NCBI GenBank assembly: GCA_017469525.1
Contig: JAFUGG010000013.1
Span: 124,001 to 188,000, forward strand
DNA from: Bacteroidaceae bacterium
GTDB lineage: Bacteria > Bacteroidota > Bacteroidia > Bacteroidales > Bacteroidaceae
Direction: 5' to 3'
Length of the DNA stretch: 64,000 nt
Shown here: in pieces, positions 1 to 7,438 of the stretch
Numbering within the stretch: the stretch's first letter is position 1
Layout: every line of letters starts with the position of its first letter
The notes under the pieces: model-generated
Seen by the model: only the letters and a program-made list of their open reading frames with translations
Database searches by the model: none
What the model was told of the DNA's origin: nothing
Position numbers and translations under genes: made by a program

Positions 1-836
1 TCCCGACGTGGGCTATGGGTGTGTTCGTCTGCATCCTCACGGCACTTGTCATCATGGGCGGCGTAAAGTCCATTGCCCGTGTCTGCACCATCTTCGTTCC
101 CTTCATGGCCGCGCTCTATGTCCTGGGCTGTCTGTATATTCTCTGCATGAACAGCAGCTTCGTCTGGCCTGCCGTCCGGCTCATCGTAGAGTCTGCTTTC
201 AATCCTACGGCAGCAGGCAGCGGCTTTGTCGGAGCTACGGTGATGATGGCAGCACGCTATGGCATAGCTCGCGGCCTCTTCTCCAACGAAAGCGGCATGG
301 GAAGTGCTCCCATCGTGGCTGCAGCAGCACAGACGCGCAACCCGGTAAGGCAAGCGCTCGTCTCCAGTACAGGTACTTTTTGGGACACCGTCGTCATCTG
401 CGCTCTCACGGGACTGGTGCTTGTCAGCAGCATCTTGGCTTATCCTGACATCAGCTATGCCGACGGTGCAGCCTTGACGAAGGTTGCCTTCTCCAAGATA
501 CCATACGTTGGCGCACCCTTGCTCACCTTCGGCATCCTCACCTTTGCCTTCAGCACCATCCTCGGCTGGAGCTATTACGGCGAGAGTGCCGTCAACTACA
601 TCGAGCGCCATCGCATCAACCGCTTCTACCGCATCCTCTACATCGTGGCACTCTTCTTCGGCAGCATCATCAGCCTCGACGTCATCTGGAACATCGCCGA
701 CACCATGAACGCCCTCATGACAATCCCCAACCTCGTCGCCCTGCTCCTGTTGAGCGGCGTCGCTGCACGCGAGACCAATAAATATCTCTGGAGCGGCCGC
801 CTCGACGAAGACATGGAGGACACAAAGAAGGATTGA
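1..836 (+). CDS. Sodium:alanine symporter (AGCS family), C-terminal part
   Basis: The 5' end lies outside the window; the reading frame is open from base 3 and about 278 residues are visible. The protein is a multi-pass inner-membrane permease. The strongest signature is GIARGLFSNESGMGSAP (about residue 95 of the visible part), the conserved re-entrant segment of the AGCS family, followed by RNPVRQALVSSTGTFWDT, also typical of the family. Further hydrophobic helices follow and the protein ends in a short charged tail (DEDMEDTKKD). The family imports alanine, glycine or similar small amino acids with sodium; which substrate applies here cannot be read from the sequence. About 150 bp separate it from the sigma factor gene. 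Confidence 0.9.
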   Translation, partial: PTWAMGVFVCILTALVIMGGVKSIARVCTIFVPFMAALYVLGCLYILCMNSSFVWPAVRLIVESAFNPTAAGSGFVGATVMMAARYGIARGLFSNESGMGSAPIVAAAAQTRNPVRQALVSSTGTFWDTVVICALTGLVLVSSILAYPDISYADGAALTKVAFSKIPYVGAPLLTFGILTFAFSTILGWSYYGESAVNYIERHRINRFYRILYIVALFFGSIISLDVIWNIADTMNALMTIPNLVALLLLSGVAARETNKYLWSGRLDEDMEDTKKD

Positions 837-989
837 AGCGAAGACATATAATATATAATAATGTATAAGTAAAGAGATGATGTGTTTTCTTATTGCAAAA
901 AAGTTGTTGTTGCCGTAGAAAAACGTTGCCCTGAATTGTCATTAGTATAGAAACAGCCCCGCAAAGGGGGAATACTGAAGCAACATTCT

Positions 990-1478
990 ATGACTGACAA
1001 AAAGATACTTCGTGCCCTGTTCCTGCGTCACTACAATGAGATGTTACGTCTGGCCAGAACGCTCTTGTACGACGACATGGAGGCCGAGGACACAGTTCAG
1101 GACGTGTTCCTGAAGCTCGGGCAGAGCGACATCCTGCCTGCCGAGGACAAGATGAGAGCCTACCTGCTCACGGCGGTGCGCAACGGATGCATGAACCGCA
1201 TCAGGCAGATGTCGTTCGCCGACCGCTTCCGCAAGCTCTATCCCCTTGAGTTTAGTGACGACTGGCAGCTCGACGAGCAGCGGATGCAGACGCTCGATGC
1301 CATTCGCGACTACGCAGAGACCCATCTCACCGAGCCGCACCTCAGCATCTTCCGCCTGCGCTTCGAGCAAGACCTCAAGCTGAAGGACATTGCCGACAGG
1401 CTCGACATGAACATCAAGACCGTCTTCAAGTATCTCAGCCAGTCCATAGCGTGCATTCAGAAACAATTCAGAGTCTAA
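990..1478 (+). CDS. RNA polymerase ECF-type sigma-70 factor
   Basis: A 162-residue ECF sigma factor. Region 2 is seen in the first 60 residues (HYNEMLRLARTLL, then DTVQDVFLKL, the helix that contacts core polymerase and the -10 element). Region 4 is a helix-turn-helix near the end (LKDIADRLDMNIKTVFKYL). There is no extra domain. The gene lies 21 nt upstream of a membrane protein with an anti-sigma-like N-terminus and a TonB-like C-terminus, so the two probably form one regulatory pair. In Bacteroidetes such sigma factors commonly control surface uptake systems, but no SusC/SusD-type genes are present next to this one, so the regulon is unknown. Confidence 0.9.
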   Translation: MTDKKILRALFLRHYNEMLRLARTLLYDDMEAEDTVQDVFLKLGQSDILPAEDKMRAYLLTAVRNGCMNRIRQMSFADRFRKLYPLEFSDDWQLDEQRMQTLDAIRDYAETHLTEPHLSIFRLRFEQDLKLKDIADRLDMNIKTVFKYLSQSIACIQKQFRV

Positions 1479-1499
1479 CCCAACAAAAAAGCAAACGTC

Positions 1500-2255
1500 A
1501 TGAAAACTCAGAACGAAAACATCATCCGCCTCCTGGAGATGCTCGACAATCCGTCGGCTTACTCCGAGCAGGAAATCCGCGACATCATCAATCGTGACGA
1601 CGAAGCCCGCGAGGCATACCGCCTCATGGCAGCAGCAAAGCAAAGTTACAGAAAGAAACATACAGCAGAAGAGGCAGACGCGCAGACCGCTTGGCAGCGT
1701 TTCGAGCAAAGGCATTCCATGCAGACACGTCCCATGCATCGCTGGATGCGCATCGCCGCCATCTTCGTTGCAGCAGCCTTTATCACAGGGTTGTCCTTCG
1801 GTGCATTCCGTGCCATCGCGCCCCAGAAAGATAAGGTTGCACAGACAGACTCTATCTTCAACGTCGTAGCTGTGAATGCCGATTATCCAGGCGGCTTCGA
1901 GAAGTGCTTCGACTTCATGTCCAAGAACATGAACTATCCCCGTCCCTGCAAATTCTTCGGCATTAAGGGGCGCCTCATTGTCACATTAGTTGTGGAAAAG
2001 GACGGCAGCCTCTCGAACTTCAGGAAAGTACGTGGTCCCGGCATCAGGCTCACGCAGAAGCAGGTGGACGAATACAATGCCGCCTTCCCCGACAATTCGG
2101 AGAACCTGCAAGTCGGGCAGGACGTGGGCGAACTGCTATTCGTCGAGTCTGAACGCATTTTGAGGATGATGCCACATTGGACGCCTGCTAAAGATGCCGA
2201 GGGAAGAATCGTCCGCAGCCGCTTTACAATGCCGTTCATCTTCAGATTGGAATAA
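1500..2255 (+). CDS. Single-pass membrane protein: anti-sigma-like N-terminus fused to TonB C-terminal domain
   Basis: 251 residues. The first ~80 residues are cytosolic and helical (LLEMLDNPSAYSEQEIRDII, then DDEAREAYRLMAAAKQSY), as in Bacteroidetes anti-sigma/FecR-type partners. One membrane helix follows (about 82-102, IAAIFVAAAFITGLSFGAF). The periplasmic part (about 130-251) resembles a TonB C-terminal domain: NYPRPCKFFGIKGRLIVTLV, VEKDGSLSNFRKVRGPG, and a final MMPHWTPAKDAEGRIVRSRF with FTMPFIFRLE. It sits 21 nt after the ECF sigma gene and is followed by a strong terminator. I infer that it ties outer-membrane receptor state to the sigma factor or energises a receptor. The fusion reading rests on motif similarity only. 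Confidence 0.75.
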   Translation: MKTQNENIIRLLEMLDNPSAYSEQEIRDIINRDDEAREAYRLMAAAKQSYRKKHTAEEADAQTAWQRFEQRHSMQTRPMHRWMRIAAIFVAAAFITGLSFGAFRAIAPQKDKVAQTDSIFNVVAVNADYPGGFEKCFDFMSKNMNYPRPCKFFGIKGRLIVTLVVEKDGSLSNFRKVRGPGIRLTQKQVDEYNAAFPDNSENLQVGQDVGELLFVESERILRMMPHWTPAKDAEGRIVRSRFTMPFIFRLE

Positions 2256-2294
2256 CTGTTTGGTAAAGAAGTTAATAAATCGGTGCGCCACCTG

Positions 2295-2329
2295 GCTCCT
2301 GCGTCGCGACGACGTGGGAGCTTTTCTTT
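2295..2329 (+). terminator. Rho-independent terminator after the sigma/TonB pair
   Basis: GCTCC at 2295-2299 pairs with GGAGC at 2317-2321, and an inner CGTCG/CGACG stem closes on a 3-nt loop. TTTTCTTTC follows directly. It lies about 40 nt after the stop codon of the TonB-like gene. Confidence 0.8.
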
Positions 2330-2373
2330 CGTTACAGGCGTCCGCTGTTCATCCTCACAGCGATGGTTGTTTG

Positions 2374-2453
2374 TCTCACATGTGAGACAAAGTTTTCTCA
2401 CACGTGAGACAAACGTTTCTCATACATGAGAAAATAACTTCTCACACGTGAGA
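2374..2453. repeat. 22-nt-pitch palindrome array A (4 units)
   Basis: Four 14-nt inverted repeats with 2-nt centres: TCTCAC-AT-GTGAGA (2374-2387), TCTCAC-AC-GTGAGA (2396-2409), TCTCAT-AC-ATGAGA (2418-2431), TCTCAC-AC-GTGAGA (2440-2453). The centres fall at 2380.5, 2402.5, 2424.5 and 2446.5, exactly 22 nt apart. Unit 3 carries a paired change in both arms that keeps the symmetry. The first unit extends to a perfect 20-nt palindrome (2371-2390). The array is intergenic, about 120 bp upstream of the promoter of the next gene. Confidence 0.9.
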
Positions 2454-2574
2454 CAAATGGAACACTTGTGGAGCTTTCGTTCAACCTTCAGTCATAAATC
2501 GATGTCGGTCCGTTTAGTTCTGCCTTATGATTGCTTCATATTGTCCTCAAGTTGTACTCCAAGCGGTTATTCTC

Positions 2575-2605
2575 TTTGTGGTTTCAAAGAAAAGTTGTAC
2601 CTTTG
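2575..2605 (+). promoter_or_regulatory. Bacteroidetes-type promoter of the lactonase-like gene
   Basis: TTTG at 2575-2578, 19 nt, then TACCTTTG at 2598-2605. This matches the -33/-7 promoter of Bacteroidetes. The ATG lies 21 nt further down at 2627, which argues against the longer reading frame that starts upstream of the promoter. Confidence 0.75.
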
Positions 2606-2626
2606 CATACCTTTGAAATCATTATT

Positions 2627-3481
2627 ATGGAAAAGACAAAGATATATGTACTTAGAACAGGCGAAGTGCGGGTGTCTCCGTACCTCCCCTTCGGTGGTGA
2701 CGACTGCAGCATCATCAAGGCATCCGGAATCACAACCCCAAAGTCGAAATGGATATGGTTGCCCGTGTTCAGCTTCCTGATTGAGCATCCGAAAGGACTG
2801 ATACTCTTCGACACAGGCTGGCACAGGGACATGTCGCCCGACGGAGTGTTCGACAAGAAGGCACAGATTAAGTCCCTTGGCTCATGGTTCCTCTATCAGA
2901 TCAATCAAGGACGTATTGTCAAAGGAGAAGCCATCGACGAACAGTTGGCAAGCCTCGGAATAAGGCCGGTAGATATTGACTACGTCCTGATTTCGCATCT
3001 CGACTGTGACCATGCCAATGGCCTCTCACAGGTGAAAGACGCCAGGCATATCCTCGTTTCGAAAGCAGAAATGGATGGTACAACCCGAAAGAGCTTCCTG
3101 ATTCGCATTCGTTTCCAGAAGCGTTGGTGGGAAGGCGTTGACCTGAAGACATTCGAATGGAACGGCACGGAAGGCCCCGTCGGCAAGTCATACGATGTGC
3201 TGGGCGACGGCAGTCTTGTGATGGTGAATATCCCAGGGCATAGCGAAGGCCTCTGCGCCTTGAAGATAAAGAACGACGAGGGCAAGTACGTCCTTCTGTT
3301 TGCCGATGGCGGTTATGCCACCAAATCATGGCGAGACATGATAACCTCTGGCATCACGCTCGACAAGAAGCTGCAACGTCAGTCCCTGCAATGGATCCGT
3401 GAGCAAAGCATGTCGCCCGACTGCCTCGCATCGCTTGCAACCCATGACACCGACGTCCAGCCGCATGTCATAGAACTCTGA
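2627..3481 (+). CDS. Metallo-beta-lactamase-fold hydrolase, N-acyl homoserine lactonase-like
   Basis: 284 residues from the ATG at 2627, chosen because the promoter lies inside any longer frame. The zinc-binding motif SHLDCDHANG (about residues 124-133) fits the HxDxDH form of the AHL-lactonase branch. Further metal ligands are expected at PGHSEG (about 205-210) and in LLFADGGYATKSW (about 224-236). An FDTGWH segment stands near residue 65. No signal peptide is seen, so it is probably cytosolic. The fold hydrolyses lactones, beta-lactams or phosphoesters; a quorum-signal substrate is only a family-level guess. It forms its own transcription unit between array A and the restriction-modification genes. 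Confidence 0.8.
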   Translation: MEKTKIYVLRTGEVRVSPYLPFGGDDCSIIKASGITTPKSKWIWLPVFSFLIEHPKGLILFDTGWHRDMSPDGVFDKKAQIKSLGSWFLYQINQGRIVKGEAIDEQLASLGIRPVDIDYVLISHLDCDHANGLSQVKDARHILVSKAEMDGTTRKSFLIRIRFQKRWWEGVDLKTFEWNGTEGPVGKSYDVLGDGSLVMVNIPGHSEGLCALKIKNDEGKYVLLFADGGYATKSWRDMITSGITLDKKLQRQSLQWIREQSMSPDCLASLATHDTDVQPHVIEL

Positions 3482-3594
3482 GCAATAGTCTCCCCACCAT
3501 CATGCCCTCAAAATCTCCCAAATGGGTAGAGTAGGGCTGAGGCTCACCTTGAAAATTATTCTTCAATCTTAGCTCATAATTCTAAAAAACTTCG

Positions 3595-3602
3595 TATCTT
3601 TG
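3595..3602 (+). promoter_or_regulatory. -7 element of the restriction-modification operon
   Basis: TATCTTTG lies 20 nt before the ATG of the putative restriction endonuclease. No clear -33 TTTG is seen at the usual distance. Confidence 0.55.
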
Positions 3603-3622
3603 TACCCAAATATCAAATATGA

Positions 3623-4489
3623 ATGAAATCATTCGCAGATTATAAGAAAGATGCACCTAACTGGATAACAATGGCTGGTGGCGAATTCTACCCAGACATA
3701 TTGTCGGATGCTTGCGAATTATACAAGCCTGTGCTGGTGCTCTTCGGTCAGTTGCTGAAGACGTCCGAGTCATCTGTGAGGCTCTTGCAAGAGATAACAG
3801 ATGTCAAACAGGTGTGGATGCGAGTACAGCTTTATCGTGTGTTTAGAAAATATGTCTCGCCGCAAACGCCAGTAGAGATACTGAAAAAGAGGTCGATGAT
3901 TCCAATGGTATGTGAACAATATGGCAAGAGTTTCCGACAGGTCGACCGTGTTCAGGCAGCATTCAATGGTCGTCCTTTGCCAGACGAAGCCATATGTGCT
4001 GTATTGCGGGAATACAAGGACAGAGGACAGAAAGGCTATGACTTGACGGAACGTTTCTTTACGATGTTCACAAATGCTTTTCCCAATCTAATTATTGAAG
4101 GACCTGTGCGTGCAGGTGCAGACATTCAGATGCAAAGTATATTTGCAGATTACCCCAATCCGTCGCGTCCTGTAGATTTCGTTATTAAAGACAAGAAAGG
4201 AAATGTTCTTGCCATTGGCTTCGCTCGCTATGACGGTGATCGCGGTGGCGCACAAGAGGATGACCGAACAGGCGGCTATTCAAATTGTGCCAAAGAAATC
4301 CTACAATATACCAAGCGTCATCAGCTGTCAACAAAGGTTATCTTTGTAAATGACGGCCCTGGTCTGCTGCTTGGTTCCATGTGGAAAGACTATTCCACTA
4401 TTGAAAAGATAGATTCGGAGAAGGTGATGGTTCTTACGCTCAGAATGTTTAATGAAAGGCTTACAGCCGAGTGGCTCACAAAAAAATAA
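3623..4489 (+). CDS. Putative type II restriction endonuclease
   Basis: 288 residues, directly followed by a DNA methyltransferase, which is the main reason for the call. The likely nuclease core is about residues 175-225: a conserved-looking acidic strand RPVDFVIKDKKGNVLAIGF followed by ARYDGDRGGAQEDDRTGG, reminiscent of PD-(D/E)XK restriction enzymes, though I cannot assign the catalytic lysine with certainty. The N-terminal half is helical. No signal peptide. The two genes are more A/T-rich than their neighbours, and the pair sits between housekeeping genes, which suggests horizontal gain. Recognition sequence unknown. Confidence 0.65.
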   Translation: MKSFADYKKDAPNWITMAGGEFYPDILSDACELYKPVLVLFGQLLKTSESSVRLLQEITDVKQVWMRVQLYRVFRKYVSPQTPVEILKKRSMIPMVCEQYGKSFRQVDRVQAAFNGRPLPDEAICAVLREYKDRGQKGYDLTERFFTMFTNAFPNLIIEGPVRAGADIQMQSIFADYPNPSRPVDFVIKDKKGNVLAIGFARYDGDRGGAQEDDRTGGYSNCAKEILQYTKRHQLSTKVIFVNDGPGLLLGSMWKDYSTIEKIDSEKVMVLTLRMFNERLTAEWLTKK

Positions 4490-4494
4490 TAGCA

Positions 4495-5718
4495 ATGGCA
4501 GTTCGTGTAGCGTCAATGGGTAGAACAGTTCAGCGATTGAACTTAGTTCCAAAGCCAGATGTGCGGTTTGTCCAGACAGCATGGCATAAAGGCGATAGTA
4601 TCAAACGTCTTTATCATGCCGACAATATCGATGTGCTTACAGCTCTGAGTCAAGACATGGAAGTTTGTGGTCATGTAACACTTATCTATATTGATCCGCC
4701 ATACAATACCGGCGGAACTTTTGAGACTCGCGACTTCAAGTATGCCTACGATGACCGTTTCAGCATACAAACTTATCTGAATTTCATGCGTAAGCGATTA
4801 GAGCTTATGTATAATCTTCTTTCTTCAGAAGGTTCTATATATGTTCACTTGGATAGTAATATGGTCTTTCATGTAAAGGTTATCATGGACGAAATTTTCG
4901 GAATGCAGAATTTCAAAGGCATGATTACTCGCAAGAAGTGTAAGTCGAAGAACTTTACACGAAAGACCTATGGCAACATCTCTGACTACATACTATTCTA
5001 CTCTAAGACAGATGAACCGGTATGGAACCGTCCTTATGAAGAATGGAGCGACGAAAAAGTTCTGAAGGAATATCCCTACATCGAAGAAGGAACAGGACGG
5101 CGTTACAAGAAAGTACCAATTCACGCTCCCGGCACTCGCAATGGTGCCTCAGGCGAACCTTGGCGAGGTATGATGCCTCCAGAAGGCAAGCATTGGCAGT
5201 TTACCCCTGACAAACTTGAAGAAATGGATAAACGTGGAGAGATATATTGGTCGCAAAATGGCAATCCTCGTCGTAAAGTCTATTTCGACCAAAGTCAAGG
5301 TGTACCTGTACAGGATATTTGGCTTGATTATCTTGATGTGAACAACCAAAACACGCTTGTTACAGGTTATCCAACAGAGAAGAATATCGATATGCTAAAG
5401 CGAATCATCGAAACGTCTTCACGTCCCGGCGACCTTGTCCTTGATTGCTTTGCAGGATCAGGAACTACACTCCTTGCTGCCGAGCAGCTTGGCAGGCAAT
5501 GGATAGGTGTGGACATTGGTGATGAAGCTATCCATACCATCCAAAACCGTTTCCTCAATGGCAGCAGGCCAATGGGCGACTATGTAAGGAAAAAGGTACA
5601 AATACAAAAACCGTTGACTTTATTTAGTGACGAGGATTTCGAAGATGGACCTCATAAAGCTCCAAAGACAGACAATCAGGCTAAAGCAATTAGTTATGAC
5701 ATGTTTGATGAACGATGA
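4495..5718 (+). CDS. DNA methyltransferase (DPPY class, amino-group methylation)
   Basis: 407 residues from ATG 4495, five bases after the endonuclease stop; a GTG at 4471 would overlap the endonuclease. Motif IV is IDPPYNTGGTFETRDFKYAY (about residues 64-83) and motif I is DCFAGSGTTLLAAEQLGRQW (about 313-332), followed by IGVDIGDEA. The order IV then I is the beta group, which makes N6-methyladenine or N4-methylcytosine. A long central segment (about 130-290) should hold target recognition. It protects host DNA from the partner nuclease. Its stop codon overlaps the xseA start (ATGA at 5715-5718). It shares the A/T-rich composition of the endonuclease gene. Confidence 0.88.
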   Translation: MAVRVASMGRTVQRLNLVPKPDVRFVQTAWHKGDSIKRLYHADNIDVLTALSQDMEVCGHVTLIYIDPPYNTGGTFETRDFKYAYDDRFSIQTYLNFMRKRLELMYNLLSSEGSIYVHLDSNMVFHVKVIMDEIFGMQNFKGMITRKKCKSKNFTRKTYGNISDYILFYSKTDEPVWNRPYEEWSDEKVLKEYPYIEEGTGRRYKKVPIHAPGTRNGASGEPWRGMMPPEGKHWQFTPDKLEEMDKRGEIYWSQNGNPRRKVYFDQSQGVPVQDIWLDYLDVNNQNTLVTGYPTEKNIDMLKRIIETSSRPGDLVLDCFAGSGTTLLAAEQLGRQWIGVDIGDEAIHTIQNRFLNGSRPMGDYVRKKVQIQKPLTLFSDEDFEDGPHKAPKTDNQAKAISYDMFDER

Positions 5719-7043
5719 TTAAACTAATGGCAGACGAAGCGCTGACACTATTTGAGCTGAACAGCCTGGTGCGGGATGTCATCGAGGGAAACTTCGACGA
5801 CGAGTACTGGGTGGTGGGCGAGCTGAGCGACATCAGTACGCCTGCCTTCGGCGGACACTTCTACGGCGAACTCGTTCAAAAGGATGAGGAGAGCGACCGC
5901 ATCGTGGCAAGGGCAAGGATAACCTGCTGGGCACGCAATTATAATATAATAAGGTTGCGCTTCCAGAAGGAGGCAGGTGAGACGCTCCGCAAGGGTTTGC
6001 AGGTGAAGCTGCTGGTCAAGGTGACGTTCCACGAGCAGTACGGCTATTCGCTCAATGTGCTCGACATCGACTCTACGTTCACACTTGGCGACCTCGCCAA
6101 ACGACGTCGTGAGATACTACTTCAACTGGATAAGGACGGCATCCTGCACGACAACCAGAGCCTTCCGCTGCCTCGCTTGCTCCGACGTATCGCCGTCATC
6201 AGCAGCCCGACAGCAGCCGGCTATGGCGACTTCTGCCATCAGCTCGAACAGAACGACTACGGCTTCCACTTCGATGTGAAACTCTTTCCTGCCATCATGC
6301 AAGGCGACGGGGTGCCTGAGAGCATTATTGCTGCGCTCGAAGCCATAGCCTCACCCCCGACCCCTCTCCCGGGGGAGAGGGGGGGACAGTCGCGAGAAGC
6401 TCCCTCTCCCACGGGAGAGGGTTGGGGAGAGGCTGACCTTGTCGTCATCATTCGGGGTGGGGGAGCAAGCAGCGACTTGAGCGACTTCGACAGCTACGAG
6501 CTGGCGGCCTGCATCGCGCTTTATCCTTTGCCTGTGCTGACAGGCATCGGGCATGAAAGGGACGAGACTGTGCTCGACTTCGTGGCTCATACGCGTGTCA
6601 AGACACCGACTGCCGCCGCAACATTTATCATCGAACATCAGGCCGAGGAAGCAACTTTGCTCGACGAATACTATCAGCGCATCACGCACTCAGCCAGAGA
6701 GCACATCCTCCGCGAGAAGCAGCGTCTGGAGCATCAAAGAGCCATCCTTCCGTTGCTCTTTACGAACATCTGTCGCGACTGGCAAACGAGGTTGACGCTC
6801 TTGAGTCAAAGATTCGTGACAGCAAACTCTCGTCGCATCGAAAACGAGAAGCACAGCCTTCAGCTCATGAAGCAACGCCTCGATGCACTCGACCCAAAGC
6901 TTCTCCTCAAGCGTGGCTACACCATCACCACTTGCGGCGGCAAGCTGGTCCGCAGCATCGAAGGCCTTGTAGAAGGCGAAGTCCTGACGACACAAACGGA
7001 AAAAGGAGAAATACTGTCGAAGATACTAATAATTCAAAATTAA
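5715..7043 (+). CDS. xseA: Exodeoxyribonuclease VII large subunit, with in-frame repeat insertion
   Basis: 442 residues. The N-terminal OB fold (about 10-110; LFELNSLVRDVIEG, YWVVGELSDIS) is followed by the catalytic domain (RRIAVISSPTAAGYGDF; VVIIRGGGASSDLSDFDSYE; VLTGIGHERDETVLDFVAH). The enzyme degrades single-stranded DNA together with XseB. Residues about 212-240 are not native: they are read from an inserted double palindrome (SPPTPLPGERGG ... SPTGEGWGEA) that falls in the loop before the RGGG strand and keeps the frame. The start at 5715 overlaps the methyltransferase stop; ATG 5727 (MADEALTLFEL) is an equally good start. The last codons overlap an A/T-rich 7-nt repeat. Confidence 0.92.
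   Translation: MIKLMADEALTLFELNSLVRDVIEGNFDDEYWVVGELSDISTPAFGGHFYGELVQKDEESDRIVARARITCWARNYNIIRLRFQKEAGETLRKGLQVKLLVKVTFHEQYGYSLNVLDIDSTFTLGDLAKRRREILLQLDKDGILHDNQSLPLPRLLRRIAVISSPTAAGYGDFCHQLEQNDYGFHFDVKLFPAIMQGDGVPESIIAALEAIASPPTPLPGERGGQSREAPSPTGEGWGEADLVVIIRGGGASSDLSDFDSYELAACIALYPLPVLTGIGHERDETVLDFVAHTRVKTPTAAATFIIEHQAEEATLLDEYYQRITHSAREHILREKQRLEHQRAILPLLFTNICRDWQTRLTLLSQRFVTANSRRIENEKHSLQLMKQRLDALDPKLLLKRGYTITTCGGKLVRSIEGLVEGEVLTTQTEKGEILSKILIIQN
6349..6437. repeat. In-frame CTCTCCC/GGGAGAG double palindrome inside xseA
   Basis: Two inverted repeats lie 40 nt apart: CCCCTCTCCC-GG-GGGAGAGGGG (6361-6382) and CCCTCTCCC-AC-GGGAGAGGG (6402-6421). They are translated as a Pro/Gly/Glu-rich loop. 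Similar G/C-rich CTCCC...GGGAG strings appear between genes at 14368-14400, 27368-27390, 27418-27450 and 42108-42136, so this is a dispersed element that has landed in a gene. Confidence 0.85.
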
Positions 7044-7058
7044 TAAATTCAAAATTCA
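7031..7058. repeat. 7-nt tandem repeat at the 3' end of xseA
   Basis: AATTCAA, AATTAAT, AAATTCA, AAATTCA: four units of 7 nt. The xseA stop codon (7041-7043) lies within it, so the last residues of XseA (IIQN) are read from the repeat. Confidence 0.5.
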
Positions 7059-7096
7059 AAAGCTCTTTCTTCTAAGGGAGAGGGTAGGGGGCCGCT

Positions 7097-7297
7097 ATGA
7101 AAGAAGAACTGACTTACGAGCAGGCGATGCAGAAACTCGAGGAGATGGCGTCGCAGATGGAGCAGGGCGAAATAGGCATTGACGTGATGGCCGAAAGACT
7201 TCGCGAAGCACAAAAGTTGATGAAGTATTGTCACGAAAAGCTCTACGAAGCAGAAAAAAACTGCAAATCCTTGCTGAATGTCGAGGAAAAGGCGTAA
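7097..7297 (+). CDS. xseB: Exodeoxyribonuclease VII small subunit
   Basis: 66 residues, the normal size. The pattern LTYEQAMQKLEEMASQMEQG followed by LREAQKLMKYCHEKLYEAE is the standard XseB helical hairpin. It binds XseA and is needed for nuclease activity. It lies 53 nt after xseA in the same direction. Its stop codon TAA is also the first part of a TAACTTTG promoter element. Confidence 0.9.
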   Translation: MKEELTYEQAMQKLEEMASQMEQGEIGIDVMAERLREAQKLMKYCHEKLYEAEKNCKSLLNVEEKA

Positions 7298-7302
7298 CTT
7301 TG
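7295..7302 (+). promoter_or_regulatory. -7 element for ilvE, overlapping the xseB stop codon
   Basis: TAACTTTG begins at the xseB stop TAA. A weak -33 (CTTG, 7270-7273) lies 21 nt upstream. Transcription from here would give a leader of about 130 nt that contains the repeat-built stem at 7325-7429. Confidence 0.5.
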
Positions 7303-7324
7303 CAGGGCAAAACATGAGTTGAGA

Positions 7325-7429
7325 GGTTAGTAGTTAGAGGTTAGTGGTTAGAGAATACCACAGGTCCTCTATAGTCAGCAGCCAAAAACATTCCTCTAAC
7401 CCCTAACCTCTAACCTCTAACCACTAATA
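7325..7429 (+). repeat. Inverted blocks of 7-nt repeats (GGTTAGA / TCTAACC) in the ilvE leader
   Basis: The left block 7325-7352 reads GGTTAGT, AGTTAGA, GGTTAGT, GGTTAGA. The right block 7395-7429 reads TCTAACC, CCTAACC, TCTAACC, TCTAACC, ACTAATA. The two blocks are complementary and about 42 nt apart, so a leader transcript could fold into a long hairpin just before the ilvE start codon. Confidence 0.75.
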
Positions 7430-7438
7430 CAGAAAGCA

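Noticed and set aside
6349-6437. Sequencing error or frameshift in xseA
   Set aside because: The inserted stretch keeps the frame, and conserved motifs follow directly.
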